NCBI GenBank assembly: GCA_003134435.1
Contig: PLBE01000117.1
Location: 1 to 38,324, forward strand
Direction: 5' to 3'
DNA length: 38,324 nt
Source: Acidobacteriaceae bacterium
GTDB taxonomy: Bacteria > Acidobacteriota > Terriglobia > Terriglobales > Acidobacteriaceae
Shown here: in pieces, positions 25,201 to 31,272 of the stretch
Layout: each line of letters begins with the position of its first letter
Position numbering within the stretch: the first letter of the stretch is position 1
Program-made: the position numbers and the translations under genes
The notes under the pieces: model-generated
What the model was told of the DNA's origin: nothing
The model's input: only the letters and a program-made list of their open reading frames with translations
Database searches by the model: none

Positions 25201-25780
25201 GGAACACGGTGGTGAGATCGCGGCGCGCAACCGCGAAGGGGGTGGCGCAACCATCGCCATCCGTTTACCGGCTGGCGAGAAACCGGCATTGCCGGAGACG
25301 GCGGTAACCAAGCGGAGAGAGGCGTTGCTGAAGGGGCGAGTGCTCCTGGTAGAGGACGAAGAGGCGGTGCTCGAATTTGAACGGGATGTGCTGGTCGGTG
25401 CGGGAGCCGAAGTCACGACGTCGATGAGCGTGGAGGATGCGCAGCGCCAACTTCGGAGCGGATCGTTCGATGTGATGGTGATAAATGGCCGCATGCCGGG
25501 CGGTTGCAGCGCGCGGGAAATGTACGATTGGATCGCGGAGAATTGTCCGGGCATGGAAAATGGTTTGCTGCTGACATTTTCCACCTTAACCGACGCGGAG
25601 ACGCGAAGTTTCCTGCAAGAGAAAAATGTGCCGTCGCTGGCGAAGCCCTTTGAAGTAGCAGATCTGATCTCGCAGGTGCGTGGATTGATCCATGGCCAAG
25701 GGAAGCTGGTCACCAAGACACTGGCCGCGCATGCGGAAAAGGATGAAGAAAAAACTTTCATGGCAGGCGCTGGAACATAG
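22238..25780 (+). CDS. Multi-sensor hybrid histidine kinase with degenerate receiver
   Basis: A 1180-residue membrane sensor. Numbered from this ATG: about seven hydrophobic helices (10-205), a GAF domain (about 215-365), PAS (about 375-480, with an unusual C-x2-C pair ECPYCQR), a second PAS (about 485-600), a second GAF (about 615-775), HisKA with H808 in AGVAHELNNPL, and HATPase_c with N-box ITNNALDA, DDSGPG and GKGTGLGLS. The C-terminal receiver (about 1034-1152) keeps the acidic pair (VEDEE) and the K in LAKPF but has N1083 where Asp should be. The frame is open to a TTG at 22160; no start has a strong Shine-Dalgarno. Confidence 0.92.
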   Translation: MDPAGLLGNSVGALTVPWLTAQAVAALIVAAVTLVLFRASRDRGLLAWAAGWLAYGLFLRVAGTPDLLAGSKFILAFEQADFALAMGFFAAAALISAQARRMLTVSLAFAWVLTVCAALRALYFPDLKQLELGLDLACRLIVALAAVQLFRHRLGRSGLGALLFGAGLLTFNPFGLPLASRIPAEGYLFAEALFGSSILLLVLDESRQRTRRLAVLNELTVTIARSQNHAPMMQTALEKLNAVVGAKAAWFQLMEGEHLVPTQHVGLSPELLRALGHAGTSATQAKVLHDNRAAVVKLSQMSDLERVRLGKRGIRHLVLVPVRGKKSVIGMLLLGCSGSPRHSREEMKFLETASQSLGIAVEDLRMLEQLQRSQRQWINTFDSILDLILVHDADCRILKTNQALLQRMDKAPADVLGKRCDEVLPQDSAWIECPYCQRGSGLTEGIDPCFGGQSVVSTSSYSEPGSTGNGTIHVVHDTTARQVAEEKYRMLFEQAQEGVFEATLDGDLLDCNDAFVTMLGYGSRDELMALDMGSVLHVGSEERETFRKEIEAHSYVRNFEITVRRKDGALLTVAQSCFAARDSSGNIERYQGFVLDITEKRRSEDEMRRRNRELNALNAMAVIATQSFDLDEILNLTLRQVVSLFGAETGSVYLASEPEGTYRRRAGWGPRSEARLGMADVVFPEGLGDLVMRSRAEVVTQDFLPHLPPAVAEFVCADHLPYWIWVVLWSKEKPIGIMGIASNDDRRYSSNDENLLVAISRQLATTIEKVQLYEETCRAYEDLRRTQEQLLQSEKMSAVGQLIAGVAHELNNPLTAILGYAQLLEGAGLDHGSADYVHKLFKQAQRTHRVVQNLLSFARQSKPQKREVDLRKVLEESLTLREYDLKVNNVSLECEIPADLPSVVADPHQLEQVFLNITNNALDAMVEGSGGGALKVRVFQKDAWVCVEFDDSGPGIKDPSRIFDPFYTTKSVGKGTGLGLSICYGLVKEHGGEIAARNREGGGATIAIRLPAGEKPALPETAVTKRREALLKGRVLLVEDEEAVLEFERDVLVGAGAEVTTSMSVEDAQRQLRSGSFDVMVINGRMPGGCSAREMYDWIAENCPGMENGLLLTFSTLTDAETRSFLQEKNVPSLAKPFEVADLISQVRGLIHGQGKLVTKTLAAHAEKDEEKTFMAGAGT

Positions 25781-25809
25781 CTGGGGCCAGACTCTACCAG
25801 GCTGGGCTG

Positions 25810-26109
25810 CTAAAGTTCTCCCTTCAAGACCCGCATCATTTCCGCGATCAATTTCTCGTTGCGCCGGTACCAGCGCCAGTGTCCGTCACGCTTGGCCTCG
25901 ACCAGGCAGGCTTTTTCCAGGATTCGCATGTGATGGGAAACGGTGGGTTGCGCGAGTCGTACGCGCTGTTCGATATCACCGGCGCAGAGCCCGGATTGCT
26001 TGTCGATGGAGCATCCTGCTTTTTCCTTGAGCGCGCGCAGAATCCGGCGGCGCGTGGGGTCGGCAATGGCGTGGAGAAAGGGGTCGAGATTGGAAGTGGT
26101 GGAACGCAT
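25810..26109 (-). CDS. ArsR-family winged-helix transcriptional regulator
   Basis: A 99-residue ArsR/SmtB-type repressor. DPTRRRILRALKE begins the fold and LAQPTVSHHMRILEKACLVEAKRDGHWRWYRRN is the recognition helix plus wing. Two Cys (KAGCS and GLCAG) lie before the recognition helix, but the CVC motif of metal-sensing ArsR is absent, so the ligand is unclear. No Shine-Dalgarno is visible; a pair of 10-bp direct repeats begins 7 bp upstream of the ATG and is probably its own operator. It is last in a run of minus-strand genes but has its own apparent control region. Confidence 0.88.
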   Translation of the reverse strand: MRSTTSNLDPFLHAIADPTRRRILRALKEKAGCSIDKQSGLCAGDIEQRVRLAQPTVSHHMRILEKACLVEAKRDGHWRWYRRNEKLIAEMMRVLKGEL

Positions 26110-26115
26110 GGAAAA

Positions 26116-26139
26116 ATTTGTAATTGGTGATTTGTAATT
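26116..26139 (-). promoter_or_regulatory. Direct-repeat operator candidate for the ArsR gene
   Basis: ATTTGTAATT occurs perfectly at 26116-26125 and 26130-26139, a 14-bp period, immediately before the ArsR start codon. This AT-rich island stands out from its GC-rich surroundings. Autoregulation by the encoded repressor is inference. Confidence 0.4.
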
Positions 26140-26208
26140 TGAACCTAGTCTCTCCGGCGCCGTGATGGAAGGCTTTCAATTGGCGAATCACAAATCCAAA
26201 TTTCCTCT

Positions 26209-26838
26209 CTACTTTTTCACAATGGGATTATAGCCATCGCCGATGAGGCGGGCGCGCATGGCTTCGGCGTCCTTCAGTTCTGCGTAGGGGCCGACTTGGA
26301 CGTGATAGAACTTGTCGGTGGGCGGATTGTTCGCGGTGAAAGCGGGGTACTGTTTCTTTTTCAGGGCTTCGACCAGCGCTTCGGCGTCTTCCTGACGGCT
26401 GACGGCGGCGACCTGTACGTAGTAGCCCACGCCGCCACCGGGGAGAGCGGCGCCTGCGACCTCTGCAGTAGCCCTGAGCTGCGCGTCCGCGGGTGGAGTG
26501 GTCGCGGTTACGGCCGGTGGCGGCGCTACTGATTGCGGCTTCGAATCCTGCGGGGTTGTGGTGTTGGGATTCTTTTCGCCGACTGCTTTGTAGAAACTGA
26601 AATCGTTGGATTGGGATTGCGGCGGGGTGTCGTTTTTCGCTGCGGACGGACGGACGATGGTTGCGGGAGTACCGGCGGGAGCGAGCAGCGAATTGTTGAT
26701 GCTGGCCAGTGCGGTTCTGCGGCCGAGCGAAAAGCCGATGCCAAAGACGAATGCGCCGAGGAGCACGAAAACAAAAAAAATGGCGAGCATGCGGCCGGTG
26801 CCGAGGGTAATCTCCGTATCCTGCTGCGGATTGGCCAT
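26209..26838 (-). CDS. SPOR-domain membrane protein
   Basis: A 209-residue bitopic protein. One membrane helix (about 17-39, MLAIFFVFVLLGAFVFGIGF) is followed by a Pro/Ser/Thr-rich periplasmic linker and a C-terminal SPOR domain (about 131-207; YYVQVAAVSRQEDAEAL ... FYHVQVGPYAELKDAEA). SPOR domains bind denuded peptidoglycan at division sites. A strong AAGGAGG lies 12 nt before the ATG. It follows slipin by 39 bp and is probably co-transcribed with it. Confidence 0.9.
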   Translation of the reverse strand: MANPQQDTEITLGTGRMLAIFFVFVLLGAFVFGIGFSLGRRTALASINNSLLAPAGTPATIVRPSAAKNDTPPQSQSNDFSFYKAVGEKNPNTTTPQDSKPQSVAPPPAVTATTPPADAQLRATAEVAGAALPGGGVGYYVQVAAVSRQEDAEALVEALKKKQYPAFTANNPPTDKFYHVQVGPYAELKDAEAMRARLIGDGYNPIVKK

Positions 26839-26877
26839 GACGAGTCTCGACCTCCTTCCTACTCGCTGCTTTGCCCG

Positions 26878-27663
26878 CTACTTTGCGGCCGGCGGCGCGG
26901 CGACGTTGGCCAGCCACTTCTGCATGCCGGAGAAGAAATCGATGGGCACGGGAAAGACAACGGTGGTGTTCTTTTCGACTCCGATTTCAGTGAGGGTCTG
27001 CAAATAGCGTAACTGGATGCTGGCGGGTTCGCTCGAAAGCAAGTGCGCGGCGTCCACCAGGCGCTGGGCGGCGGAGAACTCGCCTTCGGCGTGGATGATC
27101 TTCGACCGCTTCTCGCGTTCCGCCTCGGCCTGTTTGGCCATGGCCCGCAACATGGACTCGGGCATATCGACCTGCTTGACTTCGACGTTGGCGACCTTCA
27201 CGCCCCAGGGCGCGGTGTGCTGATCGAGGATGCTCTGCAAGCGCAGGTTGATCTTGTCGCGGTGGGCCAGAAGTTCGTCGAGTTCCTGTTCTCCGAGGAC
27301 GGAGCGCAAAGTGGTCTGGGCGAACTGCGAAGTCTGGTAGGCGTAGTTCGAAACCTCGACCACGGCTTTATTGGGATCAATGACGCGCAGAAAGATGACG
27401 GCGTTGACCTTCAGGGTGACGTTGTCGCGGGTAATGATGTCCTGGGGCGGAACTTCCAGCGCTTCCTGGCGCAGCGAAATCCGCACCATGCGGTCAATCG
27501 GGCTGAAGACCAGAATGATGCCGGGTCCCTTGGCGGTGCCTAAGAGGCGGCCTAAGCGGAAGATGACGCCGCGCTCATATTCGGCCAGAATTTTGATGGA
27601 ACTCAAGAGGTAGATGATGAGGAAAACGATGGCAACGGAGATCACCGGAAATCCGAGATCCAT
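26878..27663 (-). CDS. Slipin / stomatin-like SPFH-domain membrane protein
   Basis: A 261-residue slipin. One N-terminal membrane hairpin or helix (about 5-25) precedes the SPFH domain, with [33 protein letters not shown], the [15 protein letters not shown] strand and [28 protein letters not shown] coiled-coil stretch ([16 protein letters not shown]) and the QLRYLQTL segment follow. Slipins form membrane ring assemblies and partner with NfeD proteases; an nfeD gene lies just upstream on the same strand, separated by 523 bp. GGAGG lies 5 nt before the ATG, and a TACAAT -10 candidate lies 40 bp upstream. Confidence 0.93.
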   Translation of the reverse strand: MDLGFPVISVAIVFLIIYLLSSIKILAEYERGVIFRLGRLLGTAKGPGIILVFSPIDRMVRISLRQEALEVPPQDIITRDNVTLKVNAVIFLRVIDPNKAVVEVSNYAYQTSQFAQTTLRSVLGEQELDELLAHRDKINLRLQSILDQHTAPWGVKVANVEVKQVDMPESMLRAMAKQAEAEREKRSKIIHAEGEFSAAQRLVDAAHLLSSEPASIQLRYLQTLTEIGVEKNTTVVFPVPIDFFSGMQKWLANVAAPPAAK

Positions 27664-27700
27664 AAGCGCCTCCAGGCAAGTCGCGATTCAGTATGAGCGG

Positions 27701-27706
27701 ATTGTA
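27701..27706 (-). promoter_or_regulatory. -10 candidate for slipin
   Basis: On the minus strand this reads TACAAT (5 of 6 to consensus), giving a leader of about 30 nt before the slipin ATG. The -35 region is not recognisable. If used, slipin and the SPOR gene are transcribed independently of nfeD. Confidence 0.35.
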
Positions 27707-27804
27707 GCGCAAGCGGGTGGTTGCGGGTTGAGAGGAAGGAATTGGCAGAGTGTTCAGGCAGATGCGCGGTCACGGTGGGATTCTTCTTTGTTTACTCATT
27801 AGTA

Positions 27805-27826
27805 CCCTCCCCCTCCCCCCTCCCCC
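27805..27826 (-). other. G-quadruplex-forming motif (C-rich on plus strand)
   Basis: The plus strand has C-runs of 3, 5, 6 and 5 separated by single T residues, so the minus strand, the sense strand of the flanking genes, has four G-runs with one-base A loops. This is the most stable class of predicted G-quadruplex. It lies about 140 bp upstream of the slipin start. Confidence 0.6.
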
Positions 27827-27944
27827 ACCATGTGGAATCAGAGAGTTAGCAAGAAAAGCAGGGCCGGGTCTTTGAATCCAAAGGACTTACATGGAAAGTA
27901 TTCCGGAGTAAGGACTTAGGTTGTCAAAGAGCGCCGAAAATGGG

Positions 27945-28002
27945 TTTGGGGCAGCTTCGAGGGTTGCCCGTGGCTCACGGCATCCTTCGAAACTGCCCCA
28001 AA
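27945..28002. repeat. 58-nt long inverted repeat (cruciform-like)
   Basis: TTTGGGGCAG (27945-27954) pairs perfectly with CTGCCCCAAA (27993-28002). After one mismatch another 8 pairs (one G-T) extend the stem, and the loop itself contains a CCGTG-GCT-CACGG hairpin. It has no flanking transposase. It may be a REP-like element or a strong terminator without T-tract. Confidence 0.6.
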
Positions 28003-28130
28003 CAGATCGTAATTATCGCGCAGAGCGGGTTGGAAGTCTGTGATGCGCGACCCCGATGTTTGTGACGAATCATCAGAGGGGGCTGGCGGGTGCGTTTTCT
28101 GAGCACTGCGGGTGCGGATACGGGTGTTTT

Positions 28131-28177
28131 GAACCCACTCATCGGAACCCACTCATCGCAAAGGACGCGATGAGTGG
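28131..28177. repeat. Tandem 14-bp duplication followed by a 10-bp hairpin
   Basis: GAACCCACTCATCG is repeated perfectly head to tail (28131-28144, 28145-28158). The second copy then pairs as CCACTCATCG with CGATGAGTGG (28168-28177) across a 9-nt loop. It ends 10 bp before the nfeD stop codon, so it could terminate nfeD transcripts. Confidence 0.6.
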
Positions 28178-28186
28178 TCACCCGCT

Positions 28187-29608
28187 TTATGACGGGGGTG
28201 TTTTATCTGAGGTTGTGGGGTCGACTTTCAGGGTCAGGCCATGGATCTGGCGGACGACGATGCGTTCTCCGGCGGGAACGGGGACGGCGGAAATAGCGTC
28301 CCACAGTTCTCCGTGGACAAAGACTTTTCCGGAGGGACCGAGCAGGGTTTCGGCGACTCCGATTTCGCCGATCAGGCCGGACTCGCCGGTGACGACTTTA
28401 TTGCGGCGGGCGCGGACGGCGATGCTCATCAGGAAGGCGGTGATGAGTCCAAGGGGAATGCTGACGGCGAGAGCGGTGGCGAGGTGGACGCGCATTTCGG
28501 GGATGGGCGCGTCGACGAGGAAGAGGCCGCCCAAGGTTAAGAGGGCGATACCGCCGGTGGTGAGGACTCCGTGGCTGGCGAATTTGGCTTCGGCGGCGAA
28601 GAGCAGGAAGGCTCCTACGATCATGGCAATGGCGGCGAAGCGCACGGGGAGCAGGTTCAGGGCGAAGGCGGCCAGGAGAATGAAGACGACGCCGACGGTA
28701 CCGGGAATGACGGCGCCGGGGTGGTTGAATTCGGCATAGAGGGCGAGCGCACCGATGGCGAGCAGGATGAAGGCGACGTTGGGGTCCATGAGGTAAGACA
28801 GGATGCGCTGCTTGAGCGTCATCTTGTAGTCGCGCACGGGTTGGTTGGCGAGGCTGAGGGTGACGACGGCGCCGTTAAAGCGCTTGAAAGTCTTTCCGTT
28901 CAATTGATGGAAAAGGTCCTGTTCGGTGGGAGCGATGTACTCGATGAGCTTCCTGTCGAGGGCCTCCTGATCGGTGAAGGACTTTGATTCGCGGACGGCG
29001 CTTTCGGCCAACTCGACGTTGCGGCCGCGTTTGGCGACGACGGAGCGCATGAGGGCGGCGGCGTCGTTTTCCATTTTCTGTTTCATGACATCGTCCATTT
29101 TTTCGCCGCCGAGGATGACGGGATGGGCGGCGCCGGTGTTGGTGCCTGGGGCCATGGCGGCAACGTCGGCGGATTCGAGGATGAAGAAGCCGGCGGAGGC
29201 AGCGCGGCTGCCGCTGGGCGTCACGTAGAGGATGACGGGGACGGGCGAGGCAATGATTTTCTCGATGATGTCGCGGGTGGAATCGACCAGCCCTCCGGGG
29301 GTGTTGATCTCGATGAGGACGGCCTGGTCGTGGTCGGCGGCGGCTTGATCGAGGGCGCGGCCAATAAATTCGGCAGTGACCGGCTGGATAGCGTCGTTGA
29401 TGGCGATCTTCAAGACGTCGGCGGAGCAGGAGGCGGCGAGAAGCAAGAGCACGGAAAAGCAGCGGGCGGCATGGTGAAACCGGCGTCGCCGTGGCTTTGG
29501 ACAGTTGCCGGGCTGGGTCGGGCTTGGACGGGCGAGGGTGCCCGTCCCTGGACGAACATCGCCGGGAAGTGAGAGCGTAGAACGGAGAGCGGGTTGGAAC
29601 GGTCTCAT
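28187..29608 (-). CDS. NfeD-family membrane serine protease (long form, STOPP-like)
   Basis: A 473-residue long NfeD protein. An N-terminal extension of about 45 residues leads to a hydrophobic export segment (about 48-63, ending AASC-S, a possible lipoprotein site). The ClpP-like protease domain (about 65-270) has INTPGGLVDSTR, S138 in SRAASAG and K178, about 40 residues apart as in the Ser97/Lys138 dyad of Pyrococcus 1510-N. Four or more membrane helices and a C-terminal OB-fold NfeD domain (about 395-462; GEIGVAET ... GKVFVHGELWDA) follow. Its ATG overlaps the preceding TPR gene's stop (ATGA), indicating translational coupling. It typically cleaves stomatin/slipin partners. Confidence 0.92.
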   Translation of the reverse strand: MRPFQPALRSTLSLPGDVRPGTGTLARPSPTQPGNCPKPRRRRFHHAARCFSVLLLLAASCSADVLKIAINDAIQPVTAEFIGRALDQAAADHDQAVLIEINTPGGLVDSTRDIIEKIIASPVPVILYVTPSGSRAASAGFFILESADVAAMAPGTNTGAAHPVILGGEKMDDVMKQKMENDAAALMRSVVAKRGRNVELAESAVRESKSFTDQEALDRKLIEYIAPTEQDLFHQLNGKTFKRFNGAVVTLSLANQPVRDYKMTLKQRILSYLMDPNVAFILLAIGALALYAEFNHPGAVIPGTVGVVFILLAAFALNLLPVRFAAIAMIVGAFLLFAAEAKFASHGVLTTGGIALLTLGGLFLVDAPIPEMRVHLATALAVSIPLGLITAFLMSIAVRARRNKVVTGESGLIGEIGVAETLLGPSGKVFVHGELWDAISAVPVPAGERIVVRQIHGLTLKVDPTTSDKTPPS

Positions 29609-31254
29609 GGCTGTGGCAGGGGCTGCGCTTTCTCCGCGAGCTTGGCTGCAAGAGTGTGTTTCAGGTCCTGGCCGGCAGGGTTGCCGGGTTCGAGTTGCAG
29701 AGCCCGGTTGATATTCTGGGCGGCTGCATCCGTTTTATTTTCCTTCAAGTCCAGGCGCGCCAGAACCAGGTAAGCTTCGGCCGACTCGCGAACGCGGAGA
29801 GCGGCCTCGGCCTGGGCGCGGGCTTCGGCATCGTCGCCCCGAGCTTCGTAGTCTTCGGCGAGGGCGGTAAGCGGCGTGCTGCTGGAGGGATCGACGGCGG
29901 CGGCGTGGCGGAATTCAGCTTCGGCTTCGGTGGTGAATCCGTGAGCGAGGAGTTCCTTGCCGAGTTCGACGTGGAAGCGCGCGTGGGCGTGGGGATCGGA
30001 GCGGGCAAATCGTTGCTCGGCCCAGCTTCCAATCTGGATAGTCATTTGGCGGAAGGCGTCGGCTTCGTAATTGCGCTTGATGCGCTCGAGTGGCGGCCTG
30101 GCGGCGCTGCCGGGCGCTGCGGCTGGCGCTGTGCCCGCGGGCGAGGGGGTGGGAGCAGTCAGGGAGTCGAGCAGTGTTTTGGCTTCGGCATCATTGGGGC
30201 GATGTTCGAGGGTGGTGCGAAGTTCGCGGGCCGCGCCGGTACGATCGCCCGCCTGGGCCAGCGCGATTGAGAGATTGAAGTGATAGTCGGCATCGCTGGG
30301 ATCGTTCTGAATCGCGCGCTCGAAATATTCGGCGGTTTTTTTCTGGCCGCGGCGGGCCGCGACTACACCCAGGTTGTTGTAAACCTCGGCCAAGGGCAGG
30401 CGGGCGGCGACGAAGGCGAAGGCGGTTTCGGATTTGGCAAAATCTCCATGAGCGTAGGCGGCGAGACCGAGATAGAAATTGGCTTCGCGGTCGACTTCGG
30501 GAGAATGCTGGACCTGACCTAGAGCGGCGATCGCGGGTTCGTAGGCGCGCTGGGCGTAATAAGTCTTGCCTAGTTCGAGCCAGGCCTGGGCGTCGTCGGG
30601 ATTGAGGCGGACGGCTTCGCGATAGTGCCGCACTTTTTGTTCAGCGGTGGTTGCCAAAATGCCGCGTATGTAATTTTCCTGGGCGTCGAGGGGGACGGGC
30701 GCGGCAGTGGAGACGTATTTGTCCTTGGGCTCGGAGAAGTCGATGTGGATGAGGCGGAGCAGATCCCAAGCCAAGGCGGATTGCAGGGCGCCGAGGTCGG
30801 CGAGGGGCGCAGACTCGGTGACCGGGGGTAAGAGTTTTTGAGCGCGCATGTCGAGCAACTGGGCGACCGCGGTGAGGCGCGAGCCGTCATATTTGTAAGA
30901 TCCGAGGACAGCGTAATCCACATCCATCTGCTCGGCGAGCCGGTAAAGGGTGGCGCGGGAAGCGTGAATCGCAGCCGGAACCCCCTGCCGATCGTAGGCC
31001 CGCAGCCGTTCGTCACGGCTGGCCACGTAGAGAATCGGGGAGTTGAGTTGTGCGTGGAGGGTTTCGGGGAAAGACTCGCCGAGCCATTCGAGACCGGGAG
31101 TGGGAGAGGCGTTTTCGAAGGGAAACACAAGCAAGGTATGGCCGACGACAAGATGGTTGGAGGAGGCAGGGGCGGCGGCGCCGTCCTGGGCGCGCAGCGA
31201 CGGGCAGAGGAGAAGGGAAGCGAGAAGCGAGAAAACAGCGGCGGATTTCACCAC
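29605..31254 (-). CDS. Exported TolB-like / tetratricopeptide repeat protein
   Basis: A 549-residue protein with a signal peptide (1-22, SLRA-Q). Residues about 30-170 (LLVFPFENASPTPGLEWLGESF ...) resemble the TolB/CsgG-like N-domain found ahead of TPRs in many regulators. Tetratricopeptide repeats then occupy about 195-355 and 440-545, separated by an Ala/Pro-rich linker (about 360-385). It is likely a periplasmic scaffold. It starts 18 bp after the NDH-2 stop and its stop overlaps the nfeD start, so it sits in an operon with both. Partner unknown; the coupling to NfeD suggests they act together. Confidence 0.85.
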   Translation of the reverse strand: MVKSAAVFSLLASLLLCPSLRAQDGAAAPASSNHLVVGHTLLVFPFENASPTPGLEWLGESFPETLHAQLNSPILYVASRDERLRAYDRQGVPAAIHASRATLYRLAEQMDVDYAVLGSYKYDGSRLTAVAQLLDMRAQKLLPPVTESAPLADLGALQSALAWDLLRLIHIDFSEPKDKYVSTAAPVPLDAQENYIRGILATTAEQKVRHYREAVRLNPDDAQAWLELGKTYYAQRAYEPAIAALGQVQHSPEVDREANFYLGLAAYAHGDFAKSETAFAFVAARLPLAEVYNNLGVVAARRGQKKTAEYFERAIQNDPSDADYHFNLSIALAQAGDRTGAARELRTTLEHRPNDAEAKTLLDSLTAPTPSPAGTAPAAAPGSAARPPLERIKRNYEADAFRQMTIQIGSWAEQRFARSDPHAHARFHVELGKELLAHGFTTEAEAEFRHAAAVDPSSSTPLTALAEDYEARGDDAEARAQAEAALRVRESAEAYLVLARLDLKENKTDAAAQNINRALQLEPGNPAGQDLKHTLAAKLAEKAQPLPQP

Positions 31255-31272
31255 CGATGATTATATCGGCGA

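Larger units (their letters stand above)
27664..28186. other. Structured 523-bp gap between nfeD and slipin
   Basis: No gene is credible here. It holds, from the slipin side, a -10 candidate (27701-27706), a four-run G-quadruplex motif (27805-27826, G on the minus strand), a 58-nt long inverted repeat (27945-28002), and a 14-bp perfect tandem duplication running into a 10-bp hairpin (28131-28177). Each is listed separately. The rest is non-repetitive. Confidence 0.7.

Noticed and set aside
28187-28900. Gly/Asp/Glu-rich plus-strand frames suggesting a repeat protein
   Set aside because: They are antisense to the NfeD membrane helices; Gly and Asp richness comes from reversed Ala/Leu/Val codons.
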